DNA from: Anthocerotibacter panamensis C109
GTDB lineage: Bacteria > Cyanobacteriota > Cyanobacteriia > Gloeobacterales > Anthocerotibacteraceae
NCBI RefSeq assembly: GCF_018389385.1
Contig: NZ_CP062698.1
Coordinates: forward strand, 2,545,501 to 2,609,500
Reading direction: 5' to 3'
DNA: 64,000 bases
The notes under the pieces were generated by a model. It did not search any database. It was not told the origin of the DNA and saw only the letters and a program-made list of their open reading frames with translations. The translations under genes were made by a program, and so were the position numbers. Of this stretch, positions 54,005-61,730 are shown piece after piece. Position 1 is the first letter of the stretch, and each line of letters opens with the position of its first letter.

Positions 54005-55579
54005 ATGACTACTTGGATCGTGACCATTGGCAACAGTGACGTTAAATTTAAGCCCAAAAATCATTGGCAGCATCTGTATAGTAAATCTGATTATGAATGG
54101 GAGTGTTCCAGTCCATGCGTCTCTCAACCACAGAAAGATCCTAAAGATAAGCTCTTTGGGGTTCCTGCCCGTTCTATGGGAATTGTCTACAGCAATCAAC
54201 AGGAATACTACGAGGAGCTTTCTTTTCCACTCCTTGAATGTTTTATTCAGTATTTTGAGCAGAATAACTTAAAAATAAAGAGGATTTTTTGTATTCTCAC
54301 AGATCAATCTGAAATAATAACTGGTATAGGTCGCAAGTTAGATGACTCTCCTTTTTGGCAAGATACCTGCACGTTACTTCCTATCTTGGAGGACTATTTT
54401 AAAAAGTGTTTTCCCGATGCTGAAATAAATCCTTTATGCTTAAGTCCAAAGGTTGGAGAAAAGGGTCTGGATCATTGGAATGATACCCTTGGTTTAACTG
54501 AAAGACTGCTAGGCTCTGTTGAACTTGAAAAGAATCAAATTGTCTATATAAGCCATCAAGCAGGCACTCCAGCAATGTCTTCTGCGGTTCAATTTATCAG
54601 CCTTAGCAAGTTTGGGAAGGATGCTCATTTTCTAGCTCTTAATCGTTCTGATATAGAGCAACCTGTAGAGAAGATTGTTAGCTCATCTTATTTGCGTAGA
54701 GTTCAGATCCAAGAGGCTAAACGTCTTATCCTTGAGGGTTTACCTGGAGCGGCTCTAAACTTATTACAAGCCCTCGATAAAGAGTTGGGGGAGAAGCGTG
54801 ACTATCCTAAACTAGAAGAGTTAGTAGATTATTTCAATCTCAATCAGACTGGTTCAGAAAGTGGCTTAGCTCTTGAAATTGAACCTGCTACTCAACGGAT
54901 AGTGGATACTCTTGCCCTGATTCAGCTTTTCTTTGAACGTCAAAATTATCTTCAAGGGATTTCTCTACTGGCAGCGGCTCAAGAAACTTTCATGAAGGTA
55001 GCTATACTCAAAAAAGTCTCAGAGATTACAACAACATTTCCTGGCAAAAATGGACCTGTCAAGGTTTCAGACTTAGTTAGATGGTCAGACCGTGGCCTGT
55101 TTTTAATACCTGATGAGGAATTAGATGTCCATTTTCCTCAAGTTACTGATCATTTTAAAAATCAAGTATTGCAAAAGCTGAATTATGGGCTTCCGGGATA
55201 CAAGCGCGATGATCGCAACAAGCGCGATGATTTCAAGAAGATGAACAATAATAACGAACTCTTACGTTGGCTTGGGAGACTGGAGCAAAAGTTTAAACCT
55301 TGGGATATGTTGCTTTGGTCCTGTAATAGACCTTTTGAGGAAAGTAATCCTGATCTGCGAAATCAACTTATGCATAATCTCCGGGGTGTTGATGAAAATG
55401 AAGTCAAGAAATATCTTCTCGGGTACAAGAGATCTAATTCTCCTGAGAGTGTTATTGATGTTTTCAATTCTGTCAAAGAGAAGTTTGAGGCGGAATTAAA
55501 GCGATTTAAGCTGGTTGGAGAAGAGAAAGAGATTAGCCTGTATAAGCGCCTTAGGGATGCGGCTAATTCTTTAACTTGA
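54005..55579 (+). CDS. CARF-HEPN ribonuclease (Csm6/Csx1-like)
   Basis: From ATG 54005 (AGGAGG 5 bases upstream) the protein has 524 residues. The N-terminal CARF-like Rossmann domain begins TTWIVTIGNSDV and carries the nucleotide-binding stretch YISHQAGTPAMSS (about 181-193). The C-terminal HEPN domain contains RNQLMH at 452-457, the R-N-x3-H signature of RNA-cutting HEPN enzymes. These proteins are activated by cyclic oligoadenylate from Cas10 and degrade RNA indiscriminately. A middle helical region of about 150 residues links the two. It is 8 bases after cmr6, the last gene of the operon. No ring nuclease is adjacent. Confidence 0.85.
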   Translation: MTTWIVTIGNSDVKFKPKNHWQHLYSKSDYEWECSSPCVSQPQKDPKDKLFGVPARSMGIVYSNQQEYYEELSFPLLECFIQYFEQNNLKIKRIFCILTDQSEIITGIGRKLDDSPFWQDTCTLLPILEDYFKKCFPDAEINPLCLSPKVGEKGLDHWNDTLGLTERLLGSVELEKNQIVYISHQAGTPAMSSAVQFISLSKFGKDAHFLALNRSDIEQPVEKIVSSSYLRRVQIQEAKRLILEGLPGAALNLLQALDKELGEKRDYPKLEELVDYFNLNQTGSESGLALEIEPATQRIVDTLALIQLFFERQNYLQGISLLAAAQETFMKVAILKKVSEITTTFPGKNGPVKVSDLVRWSDRGLFLIPDEELDVHFPQVTDHFKNQVLQKLNYGLPGYKRDDRNKRDDFKKMNNNNELLRWLGRLEQKFKPWDMLLWSCNRPFEESNPDLRNQLMHNLRGVDENEVKKYLLGYKRSNSPESVIDVFNSVKEKFEAELKRFKLVGEEKEISLYKRLRDAANSLT

Positions 55580-55596
55580 GCCTTGTTGAGAATTAT

Positions 55597-55625
55597 TTGG
55601 GTTATTCCTTGTAAGAACAACCCAA
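55597..55625 (+). terminator. Hairpin after the effector operon
   Basis: TTGGGTT pairs with AACCCAA and inner TTC with GAA, with one mismatch between them. It lies 17 bases after the stop of the CARF-HEPN gene. No T-run follows, so it may be a weak terminator or an RNA-stability hairpin. Confidence 0.35.
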
Positions 55626-55650
55626 ACGCGGTTAGAGGGGACTCTCGGGC

Positions 55651-56007
55651 TTAGCCTGTGGTTGGGACTTTAAGGGTACGGGTTTTGCGCTCACTTTTAC
55701 GGACACCCCCGGCTTGCTCGTATTCGTTGCTGTTTTTGCCATATTTGGCGGCGACGCCGGTCAACATGCGTTCACTGAGATCGGCTAGGTTTTTCTCGTC
55801 GGTGAGTAGGTCGTTATAGAGGGCGTCAAGGGTGGCGATAGCTTGGTTGTAGGTGTCTTGTTTTTGCTGAACGTTTTGGATGGTCTCGCTATAAAGCTTG
55901 AGGGTCAGTCCATTCCCGAGGTCGAGGCTGGAATTGATACTCCCTAAACCCACTGCCCGCTTTTGGGCTTTATCTAGGATGGGTGAGGTGCGCTTGAGTC
56001 GTCCCAT
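55651..56007 (-). CDS. Conserved cyanobacterial small coiled-coil protein
   Basis: The 118-residue basic, helical protein begins MGRLKRTSPILDKAQKRAVG. It has a central helical section (ETIQNVQQKQDTYNQAIATL and LLTDEKNLADLSERMLTGVA), then KYGKNSNEYEQAGGVRKSER and a basic tail. Similar proteins of about 110-120 residues with a KYGK-x5-YE-x-AGG motif are common in cyanobacteria, often in several copies; function is not known to me. It sits convergent to the CRISPR operon, 72 bases from its last stop. Confidence 0.7.
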   Translation of the reverse strand: MGRLKRTSPILDKAQKRAVGLGSINSSLDLGNGLTLKLYSETIQNVQQKQDTYNQAIATLDALYNDLLTDEKNLADLSERMLTGVAAKYGKNSNEYEQAGGVRKSERKTRTLKVPTTG

Positions 56008-56130
56008 AAGTTTTACCTGTACTCACTTCAGCGCTAGACTAGCATGTTTTTATGGAAGAGGTGGGCAAATGTCTCATGTCTATGGAAGGTCCATGTTTCT
56101 CGTGATGAGGTAGGTGTTTTCAACATAGAA

Positions 56131-56345
56131 GTACTTCTTTCAAAGAACAAGGTACTTCTTTCAAAGAATAAGGTACCTCTTTCAAAGAATAAGGTACCTC
56201 TTTCAAAGAACAGGGTACTTCTTTCAAAGAATAAGGTACCTCTTTCAAAGAACAAGGTACCTCTTTCAAGCAAAAGGGTACTTCTTTCAAAGAATAAGGT
56301 ACCTCTTTTAAAAAATAAGGTACCTCTTTCAAGCAAAAGAGTAGG
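56131..56345 (+). repeat. 21-base tandem repeat, ten copies
   Basis: Ten consecutive units start with GTAC at 56131, 56152, 56173, 56194, 56215, 56236, 56257, 56278, 56299 and 56320, followed by a partial unit at 56341. The consensus is GTACCTCTTTCAAAGAATAAG with C/T and A/C variation; the last units carry CAAGCAAAAG instead. Because 21 is divisible by 3 both strands stay open across the block, which explains the apparent frames there. The repeat is not in a recognised gene. Confidence 0.95.
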
Positions 56346-56365
56346 CGTTTGAAAGAAAGAGGTAC
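56320..56365. repeat. Inverted copy closing the 21-base repeat block
   Basis: GTACCTCTTTC at 56320-56330 is perfectly repeated in inverse as GAAAGAGGTAC at 56355-56365, with 24 bases between. It makes a stem that caps the tandem array on the side of the CRISPR. Confidence 0.7.
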
Positions 56366-56417
56366 TGATAGCTCAGATCTGGCTATTTTGCAGCGCTACC
56401 AAACGCCCCCCCGCCCT

Positions 56418-56471
56418 ACCCTAGCGGGTACAAGCACCCTAGCGGGTACAAGCACCCTAGCGGGTACAAGC
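56418..56471 (+). repeat. 18-base tandem repeat, three copies
   Basis: Three identical units of ACCCTAGCGGGTACAAGC lie head-to-tail. They are followed at 56480-56497 by a 7-bp hairpin, ATCCTCC/GGGGGAT around GCTA. It is distinct from the 21-base block and from the CRISPR repeat. Confidence 0.92.
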
Positions 56472-56567
56472 AATTGCCTATCCTCCGCTAGGGGGATGGG
56501 GGCTTTTACGGCTCAAAGAGGCATCACATCGAGTGGTGCACCTTAAGTCGATGCGTGGCGGTCCGGC

Positions 56568-57708
56568 GTTTCCAACTAATCGCCCTCAAAGAGGCGTGAA
56601 GACGCAATCGCAAGTAGTTTTTCAAAGGACGGTAACTACGTTTCCAACTAATCGCCCTCAAAGAGGCGTGAAGACAGATTCTCACGCTGAATCAAAAGAC
56701 TGCGCTCGACCTAGTTTCCAACTAATCGCCCTCAAAGAGGCGTGAAGACCAGGACAAGAGCGTTCACATCGTTCTCAACTGCTATTCGGTTTCCAACTAA
56801 TCGCCCTCAAAGAGGCGTGAAGACGTCAAGTCTTCAATCTTCTGCTCTGCCGCTTTCAGCCCGTTTCCAACTAATCGCCCTCAAAGAGGCGTGAAGACCT
56901 CGTTGAGGGCTAGGTTGCGCTGGATTTTCCCGTAGTTTCCAACTAATCGCCCTCAAAGAGGCGTGAAGACATTGAACGAGTTGAAGCCCTGGCGGCGCTT
57001 GACCTGTTTCCAACTAATCGCCCTCAAAGAGGCGTGAAGACGCAATTTGTGCGTGATTGCAAAAAAGCTATTGAAGCATGTTTCCAACTAATCGCCCTCA
57101 AAGAGGCGTGAAGACCCGATTCTCCTTGTGGATAGGTGTTGATAGCCTTGCCAGTTTCCAACTAATCGCCCTCAAAGAGGCGTGAAGACCCGATTCTCCT
57201 TGTGGATAGGTGTTGATAGCCTTGCCAGTTTCCAACTAATCGCCCTCAAAGAGGCGTGAAGACGCCATTTTGGGCGAAGGCGCAGGTACCCTCGGAGAGG
57301 TTTCCAACTAATCGCCCTCAAAGAGGCGTGAAGACTCGGTTGGATTTCGATGCCTTCGCTGAGATTACTAACCAGCGTTTCCAACTAATCGCCCTCAAAG
57401 AGGCGTGAAGACGACGAGGCAGTACAGGCGTCGTATATCCTGGCGGCAATTGGTTTCCAACTAATCGCCCTCAAAGAGGCGTGAAGACACCCGTATGGTT
57501 GGAGATACGGGAACGTCCGCTACGAGTTTCCAACTAATCGCCCTCAAAGAGGCGTGAAGACGACATATTGGATGACCTTGCTCTATAAATGACCAAAATG
57601 TTTCCAACTAATCGCCCTCAAAGAGGCGTGAAGACATGGTTGATGCTAAGGAAGGTGAACTTCGAGTGACTGGTTTCCAACTAATCGCCCTCAAAGAGGC
57701 GTGAAGAC
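56568..57708 (-). CRISPR. CRISPR array, 16 repeats and 15 spacers
   Basis: Sixteen 36-base repeats start at 56568, 56640, 56714, 56789, 56863, 56935, 57006, 57080, 57154, 57228, 57300, 57377, 57453, 57526, 57600 and 57673. On the plus strand each begins GTTTCCAACT and ends GTGAAGAC; all appear identical. Read on the minus strand the repeat ends GATTAGTTGGAAAC, like the usual 3' repeat end that gives the crRNA 5' handle, and its core GCCTCTTTGAGGGC can form a short stem. That, and the cas1-cas2 genes upstream on the minus strand, put the leader at the high-coordinate side. Spacers are 35-41 bases. Spacers at 57116-57153 and 57190-57227 are identical. Confidence 0.98.
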
Positions 57709-57899
57709 CCTTCCCATAGTAAGCCTTGCCCTGAGCGGACTTCAATAGCCCATTGCGACGACCTCGTTAATAGAGCACTATCCAGACAACCAAAGCCCAC
57801 CCTCCAGAGCCTCCAAACCCTTACCCAGAGCAGCAGCGACGGCCTAGACGAAGGAATGCCCCTTTCAAGGATTTCAGTAGGTCGTCGCATCAAATCCCT
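57709..57899 (-). promoter_or_regulatory. Probable CRISPR leader
   Basis: About 190 bases lie between the cas2 stop and the first repeat on the minus strand. It contains an 11-bp perfect inverted repeat, TGCGACGACCT at 57754-57764 and AGGTCGTCGCA at 57879-57889. No coding frame is convincing. Position and orientation fit the leader that guides spacer insertion. Confidence 0.65.
57716..57745 (-). promoter_or_regulatory. Candidate array promoter
   Basis: On the minus strand TTGAAG and TACTAT are separated by 18 bases, and TACTAT ends 7 bases before the first repeat, so transcription would begin at the repeat edge. Both hexamers match the sigma-70 consensus at four positions or so. This is a pattern match only. 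Confidence 0.35.
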
Positions 57900-58175
57900 C
57901 TAGACCGAGTAGTAAGACGGCTGTTCCAGAGGCGGGTCGCCCCCCCAGGTGATGATACTAGAACGCATCCCTCCAGCAATGGGATAAAACCGAACCGAAT
58001 CCTCAGTCGCCTGACATAACCGTTGTAAGCGGTCCTTAAGCTCATGGAACTGCTTCTGTTCCAAATCACACTCAAAAACACTAAACTGCACCCGTTTTCC
58101 GTAGCCTGAGAGCAGCGTCGCCACTTTAGTCCGGCGCTTCGTGACCGGAATATCATACGTGACAATCCAGAGCAT
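57900..58175 (-). CDS. cas2: Cas2 endoribonuclease-fold adaptation protein
   Basis: This 91-residue protein has the ferredoxin-like Cas2 fold. It starts MLWIVTYDIPVTKRRTKVAT, with the conserved aspartate of the first strand (YDI), and contains GKRVQFSVFECDL as the second motif. It ends with a short beta strand region IITWGGDPPLEQPSYYSV. Cas2 dimers bridge two Cas1 dimers and hold the prespacer DNA. Its start lies 2 bases after the cas1 stop. Confidence 0.96.
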   Translation of the reverse strand: MLWIVTYDIPVTKRRTKVATLLSGYGKRVQFSVFECDLEQKQFHELKDRLQRLCQATEDSVRFYPIAGGMRSSIITWGGDPPLEQPSYYSV

Positions 58176-58177
58176 GA

Positions 58178-59179
58178 CTACCGCGCCCTATGTACAACAA
58201 ATTCCCGCGAAGGATCATAGACCACCGCCCGATACGCCTGCACATAAAAATCCACCAACTCCCAGCGCAACCCCTCCTTGCCAGAGGGCAATTGGATAGA
58301 CTCCCCCATGCGCCGTTCAAACTGCTCGATGACCAACCTGCGCCCCCGGTCATTGAGCAAACAAGCCCCCTCTTTATACTCAAAGCACTCCAGCGACAAT
58401 ACCCGCGTATTCACCAGCATCAACACCAAAGCATCCACAATCGGCGCACGGAAAGGCTCAATCAAATCCGAAACCAACGCAAGATGATCCGAACGCTCCA
58501 CATGCAAATGCCCCTGATAAGGGTCAAGGCTGCTGAGTTCCACCAGTGCGCGCAGGTGATTCCACAGCAGACTATACCCAAAGCTGAGTAGCGCATTCAT
58601 CGGATTAGTCGGCGGTCGGCGGACCCGGTGCGTCAGTAAAAACTCCCCATGCGTAATCTGTCTACCTAACGCCGGGAAATACTGAGCCGCCGCCGCCCCC
58701 TCAAAACCCAGTAGCGCCTGAAGGTCAGTCGCCTGAGCAGCCCTGCGTTCCAGGTATTCCAAAACCTCTATGGCAAACCCATTCTCCTCCACTAGCCGCC
58801 TGCGTCCCAACCGTTGCAGCAAGACCCGCTGATTGTGAATTTTGGCTGCCACTAAAGTCCGAGCTAGGTCTAAGGAGCGTATGTCATCGCTAGCCAAAAC
58901 CTTCTGAAGGCTCCACAACCGTCCCATTCCCCGCGCGAGCGGACGTAGCGAACCATAAAGCCAACCCTGACGCGACAGGTAAGCCACACAAATCCCTCGC
59001 TTCAGACACGCCCGCGTCGCATCCAGCGTCAAGTGTGAGCGCCCAAAAATCAAAACTCTATCCAGTAGCGGTAACGGAACTTGCTGAACCAATCCGCCTT
59101 GACGATAGACCACCAACTGCTCCCCCGTGAGCCCCAACTGAGAGCCCTGCTCCAGCACATAAAGGCTAGTCACGTTCAT
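58178..59179 (-). CDS. cas1: Cas1 integrase
   Basis: From the chosen ATG the protein has 333 residues and starts MNVTSLYVLEQGSQLGLTGE. Upstream in-frame codons would extend it by 23 residues into csx18 and are unlikely. Active-site residues are in NPMNALLSFGYSLLWNHL (after the glutamate-bearing region) and in HVERSDHLALVSDLIEPFR, with the histidine and aspartate/glutamate metal ligands. Cas1 inserts new spacers at the leader end. The absence of a fused reverse transcriptase indicates DNA-derived spacers, or that an RT is encoded elsewhere. Operon order is csx18-cas1-cas2. Confidence 0.95.
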   Translation of the reverse strand: MNVTSLYVLEQGSQLGLTGEQLVVYRQGGLVQQVPLPLLDRVLIFGRSHLTLDATRACLKRGICVAYLSRQGWLYGSLRPLARGMGRLWSLQKVLASDDIRSLDLARTLVAAKIHNQRVLLQRLGRRRLVEENGFAIEVLEYLERRAAQATDLQALLGFEGAAAAQYFPALGRQITHGEFLLTHRVRRPPTNPMNALLSFGYSLLWNHLRALVELSSLDPYQGHLHVERSDHLALVSDLIEPFRAPIVDALVLMLVNTRVLSLECFEYKEGACLLNDRGRRLVIEQFERRMGESIQLPSGKEGLRWELVDFYVQAYRAVVYDPSREFVVHRAR

Positions 59180-59402
59180 CCCCACCGCGTGCCGCCAACA
59201 GTTCGACAGGGGTATCCAACAAACCCCGAGTAATCCGGTCCGCAACAAAACCTACCCCCAGACTAGAAAGAGTGACCGCGAGGGTGCAGGTAATGACCGC
59301 CGCCAAACCCAAAGGCGCAATCAGGAGAATCACCAAAGTGACCAGACCATTAAAAAAAGCCACCGAACCAGTACGAACCAAGTAGAGACGTTGCGTATTC
59401 AT
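59166..59402 (-). CDS. csx18: Csx18-like small membrane protein
   Basis: From ATG 59402 (GAGG 6 bases upstream) it has 78 residues. It starts MNTQRLYLVRTGSVAFFNGL, has two hydrophobic segments (VTLVILLIAPLGLAAVITCT and LAVTLSSLGVGFVADRITRG), and ends in a charged tail ARGGDERD. Small two-helix proteins with ILLIAPLGLAAVI are the Csx18 family found next to cas1 in cyanobacterial type III loci; I rely on memory for that family name. Its stop overlaps the cas1 start by 14 bases. Membrane location is likely; function is unknown. Confidence 0.7.
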   Translation of the reverse strand: MNTQRLYLVRTGSVAFFNGLVTLVILLIAPLGLAAVITCTLAVTLSSLGVGFVADRITRGLLDTPVELLAARGGDERD

Positions 59403-59588
59403 CAGATACCTCAAGCCCTAAAGACGCGTAGTAATGGCATGACCGAAAAGTACCGCCAGCGAGTACAGGTAATTTGCGAAAAGACTACTTTGATTGTGGC
59501 GTTTTGGGGATAAGTCCGTCCCTCCTCTACTGCGAACGACAAAGCAGTCATGCGCAGGAGTTTATTCCATCCAGTCAGTTCATCTCCC

Positions 59589-59594
59589 TATAAT
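59589..59594 (+). promoter_or_regulatory. Perfect -10 element before the kinase-WYL gene
   Basis: TATAAT lies 23 bases before the ATG at 59618, giving a very short leader. The matching -35 region is not consensus, which fits an activated or regulated promoter. The same 215-base gap also carries the divergent csx18-cas1-cas2 promoter. Confidence 0.5.
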
Positions 59595-59617
59595 GACTTG
59601 ACCCTCCCGAGCTTGCC

Positions 59618-61624
59618 ATGTCATCTTCCTTTGCTCCTCTGCGCTCTCACTTCCTGATTGGTCCCGCCGGGAGCGGCAAATCCACCTTTGCCACCCGACT
59701 AGTACAAGCTAACCCCGCCCTAGTTGTGGTCTCCACCGACGACATCCGCCAGGATTTATACGGGGATGCGACAATTCAAGGCTTATGGGCAGAAGTGGAG
59801 CAAGCAGTCATCGTCCGGGTACAAGCGGCTATTCAGTCCGGGCGACCAGTTATTTACGACGCGACAAACATCAAACGCCCTTGGCGGATGCAGCTTATCG
59901 AAAAATTTTCATCCTTGGGTGCGACATCCTGGCTGGCGTGGTACCTCAAGACGCCCCTAGAGACCTGCCTCTACCAGAACACCCAACGAGACCGGCAAGT
60001 TCCCCCCCAGGTTATTCGCCGCCATTTTAAAGAACTCGAAACCTTTGCGCCCAATCCGGCAGAGGGTTTTATTAACGTAGTGACCCTAGGTAAAACCGTA
60101 CAAAACCAGTTTGTCATCTTGCCTGAACTGCCCGAGATCCAGCAAGAAATCGCCCGTTTGTCCACCACCATCCAACGAGCAAACCGCTATGCCCAGCAGA
60201 CCCGCCACGGCTACTCACGCCTCAAAGACTTCGAGCGGTTGCTATTCCTGCTCGCTCTGGTACTCCATCACCCCGGAGCCGGAAACCTCCACGAAACCCA
60301 CCCCGAACAACTCCATCACCTGCTCGGGCACACAGAATTTTTTCTTACCGCAGAAGAAGAAATAGCCGCCCTACTCAGTAAACTGCATCATCCGCTCTAT
60401 GCAGACACTGCGGCACTCACCCAAGACCTGCAATGGTTACGGGAAAACGCCTTGCTCACCACAGATGTACAAGATCTACAGCAACCCTATAAAAAACTAC
60501 AACAGCCCCCCTTTACTGGAGAAGCAGATGTCCGAACCGCCCACAGCTACGGCGATTGGGAAGCCTTTGAGCGGCTCCTTACCACCCTGCGCTATATTCT
60601 CTACCATCCTTTGGGCCTAGAGGAGGGAGGAGCCTTAGTCGCCCTTGTCCAAGGACTCACCAAAGATGGCCTCCACGTCCACCCCGATAGCGTTCGTCGG
60701 GATATTGGTGAGGTGCTTAAGCCCTACGACCTTTTGCGTGGGCGCATGTTCAAGCAGGGCTATTACGCCGGTACCGCTATCTTTTCTCGGGAAGAACTCC
60801 AGAACATCCATGCCGTGCTCTACTCTCAGGCACAAAGCCTAAAAAATCCCCTCGACCAAGCAATTTACGAGCAATACACCCAAAAAATGCAACAGGCGCA
60901 AATCGGCGAAGCGCCTTATCCCGTCCGGGCGATTGCCAACCGGATCATCGTCCCTACCTCCTCGGAGGATTTGCCCTCAGATAGTCTGTACCGGAACCTG
61001 GAACAACTAGAGCGCTACATCACAACGGGCACGCTCCTCCATCTCTCCCTCAAGCAAAATGTAGGCACTTGGCCCAAAGACAGAAAGGGCTTGTTCAGTG
61101 CTTGGCCTCTGCAAATAGTCTTTCACAACATCGCATGGTACTTAGGCTACGAACACAAAGAAGATGGACTGTTTCGCTACGGGCGGCTCGACCGGCTATT
61201 TCTGGCCCAGCCACTCCCCCAACCGCGCGGCATCGACCTCCAAAGGCGCTCCCTCAAACGGATCGATACCCTACTCAAGGGCAGTGCTTTTCTTTTTTTA
61301 GGGGACGATCCCAGGCAGCAACAACTCTTCTTGAATACCAAGACCCGCTCCACAGTCCAGGTAGTGGTAGAACTTTGGTTCACTAAAGCCTTGTCTCAAT
61401 TTATCCAAGAGGGCACAAAAAGATTTACCCAGCAAAAGCTTGACTTCAACACAGGCAATACACGCTTCCCCTGCCGTCTAGTCGCGACGCTGCCCATTTG
61501 GTCGATCGAGGATATTGACCTCCAACGCTGGATCTTAGGCTATGGCGACCAAGTAAACGTGATCCAGCCCCAGTCTCTAGCCGAAAAAATCCAGCACATT
61601 ATCAAGAGTATGCGTGCCCTTTGA
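59618..61624 (+). CDS. P-loop kinase fused to a WYL-domain regulator
   Basis: The 668-residue protein begins with a polynucleotide-kinase-like P-loop domain: FLIGPAGSGKSTFATRLV (Walker A near residue 14), VVSTDDIRQDLYGD, and VIYDATNIKRPWR with the lid arginines. Residues about 200-310 are helical. A winged-helix-like segment follows around 340-400 (VHPDSVRRDIGEVLKPYDLL). The C-terminal part has a WYL domain: HNIAWYLGYEHKEDGLF and YGRLDRLFLAQPLP. WYL regulators control defence systems and bind nucleic acids or nucleotides. It is divergent from csx18-cas1-cas2, so it may regulate them; a kinase acting on RNA or DNA ends is also possible. Confidence 0.78.
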   Translation: MSSSFAPLRSHFLIGPAGSGKSTFATRLVQANPALVVVSTDDIRQDLYGDATIQGLWAEVEQAVIVRVQAAIQSGRPVIYDATNIKRPWRMQLIEKFSSLGATSWLAWYLKTPLETCLYQNTQRDRQVPPQVIRRHFKELETFAPNPAEGFINVVTLGKTVQNQFVILPELPEIQQEIARLSTTIQRANRYAQQTRHGYSRLKDFERLLFLLALVLHHPGAGNLHETHPEQLHHLLGHTEFFLTAEEEIAALLSKLHHPLYADTAALTQDLQWLRENALLTTDVQDLQQPYKKLQQPPFTGEADVRTAHSYGDWEAFERLLTTLRYILYHPLGLEEGGALVALVQGLTKDGLHVHPDSVRRDIGEVLKPYDLLRGRMFKQGYYAGTAIFSREELQNIHAVLYSQAQSLKNPLDQAIYEQYTQKMQQAQIGEAPYPVRAIANRIIVPTSSEDLPSDSLYRNLEQLERYITTGTLLHLSLKQNVGTWPKDRKGLFSAWPLQIVFHNIAWYLGYEHKEDGLFRYGRLDRLFLAQPLPQPRGIDLQRRSLKRIDTLLKGSAFLFLGDDPRQQQLFLNTKTRSTVQVVVELWFTKALSQFIQEGTKRFTQQKLDFNTGNTRFPCRLVATLPIWSIEDIDLQRWILGYGDQVNVIQPQSLAEKIQHIIKSMRAL

Positions 61625-61730
61625 GCCTGAGCGAGGCTATCTTCTATGACGCAACAGCAGAGTATTCCGTCATGCGCATGAGAACAATTTTTTTCCTGAA
61701 GAAAAATCCTAAAATAAAGAGCAAGCGAAC

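Noticed and set aside
56044-56352. Frames on both strands with KVPLSKN repeats
   Set aside because: A 21-base tandem repeat keeps all phases open. There is no ribosome site, signal or non-repeat domain, and both strands are equally open.
56533-56745. Frames inside the CRISPR array (also 57172-57384)
   Set aside because: They are translations of the 36-base repeat, seen as repeated LIALKEA-like or HASLRAISW peptides.
57890-58165. Second 91-codon minus-strand frame overlapping cas2
   Set aside because: It is offset by one base from cas2 and lacks Cas2 motifs. The cas2 frame has the full family sequence.
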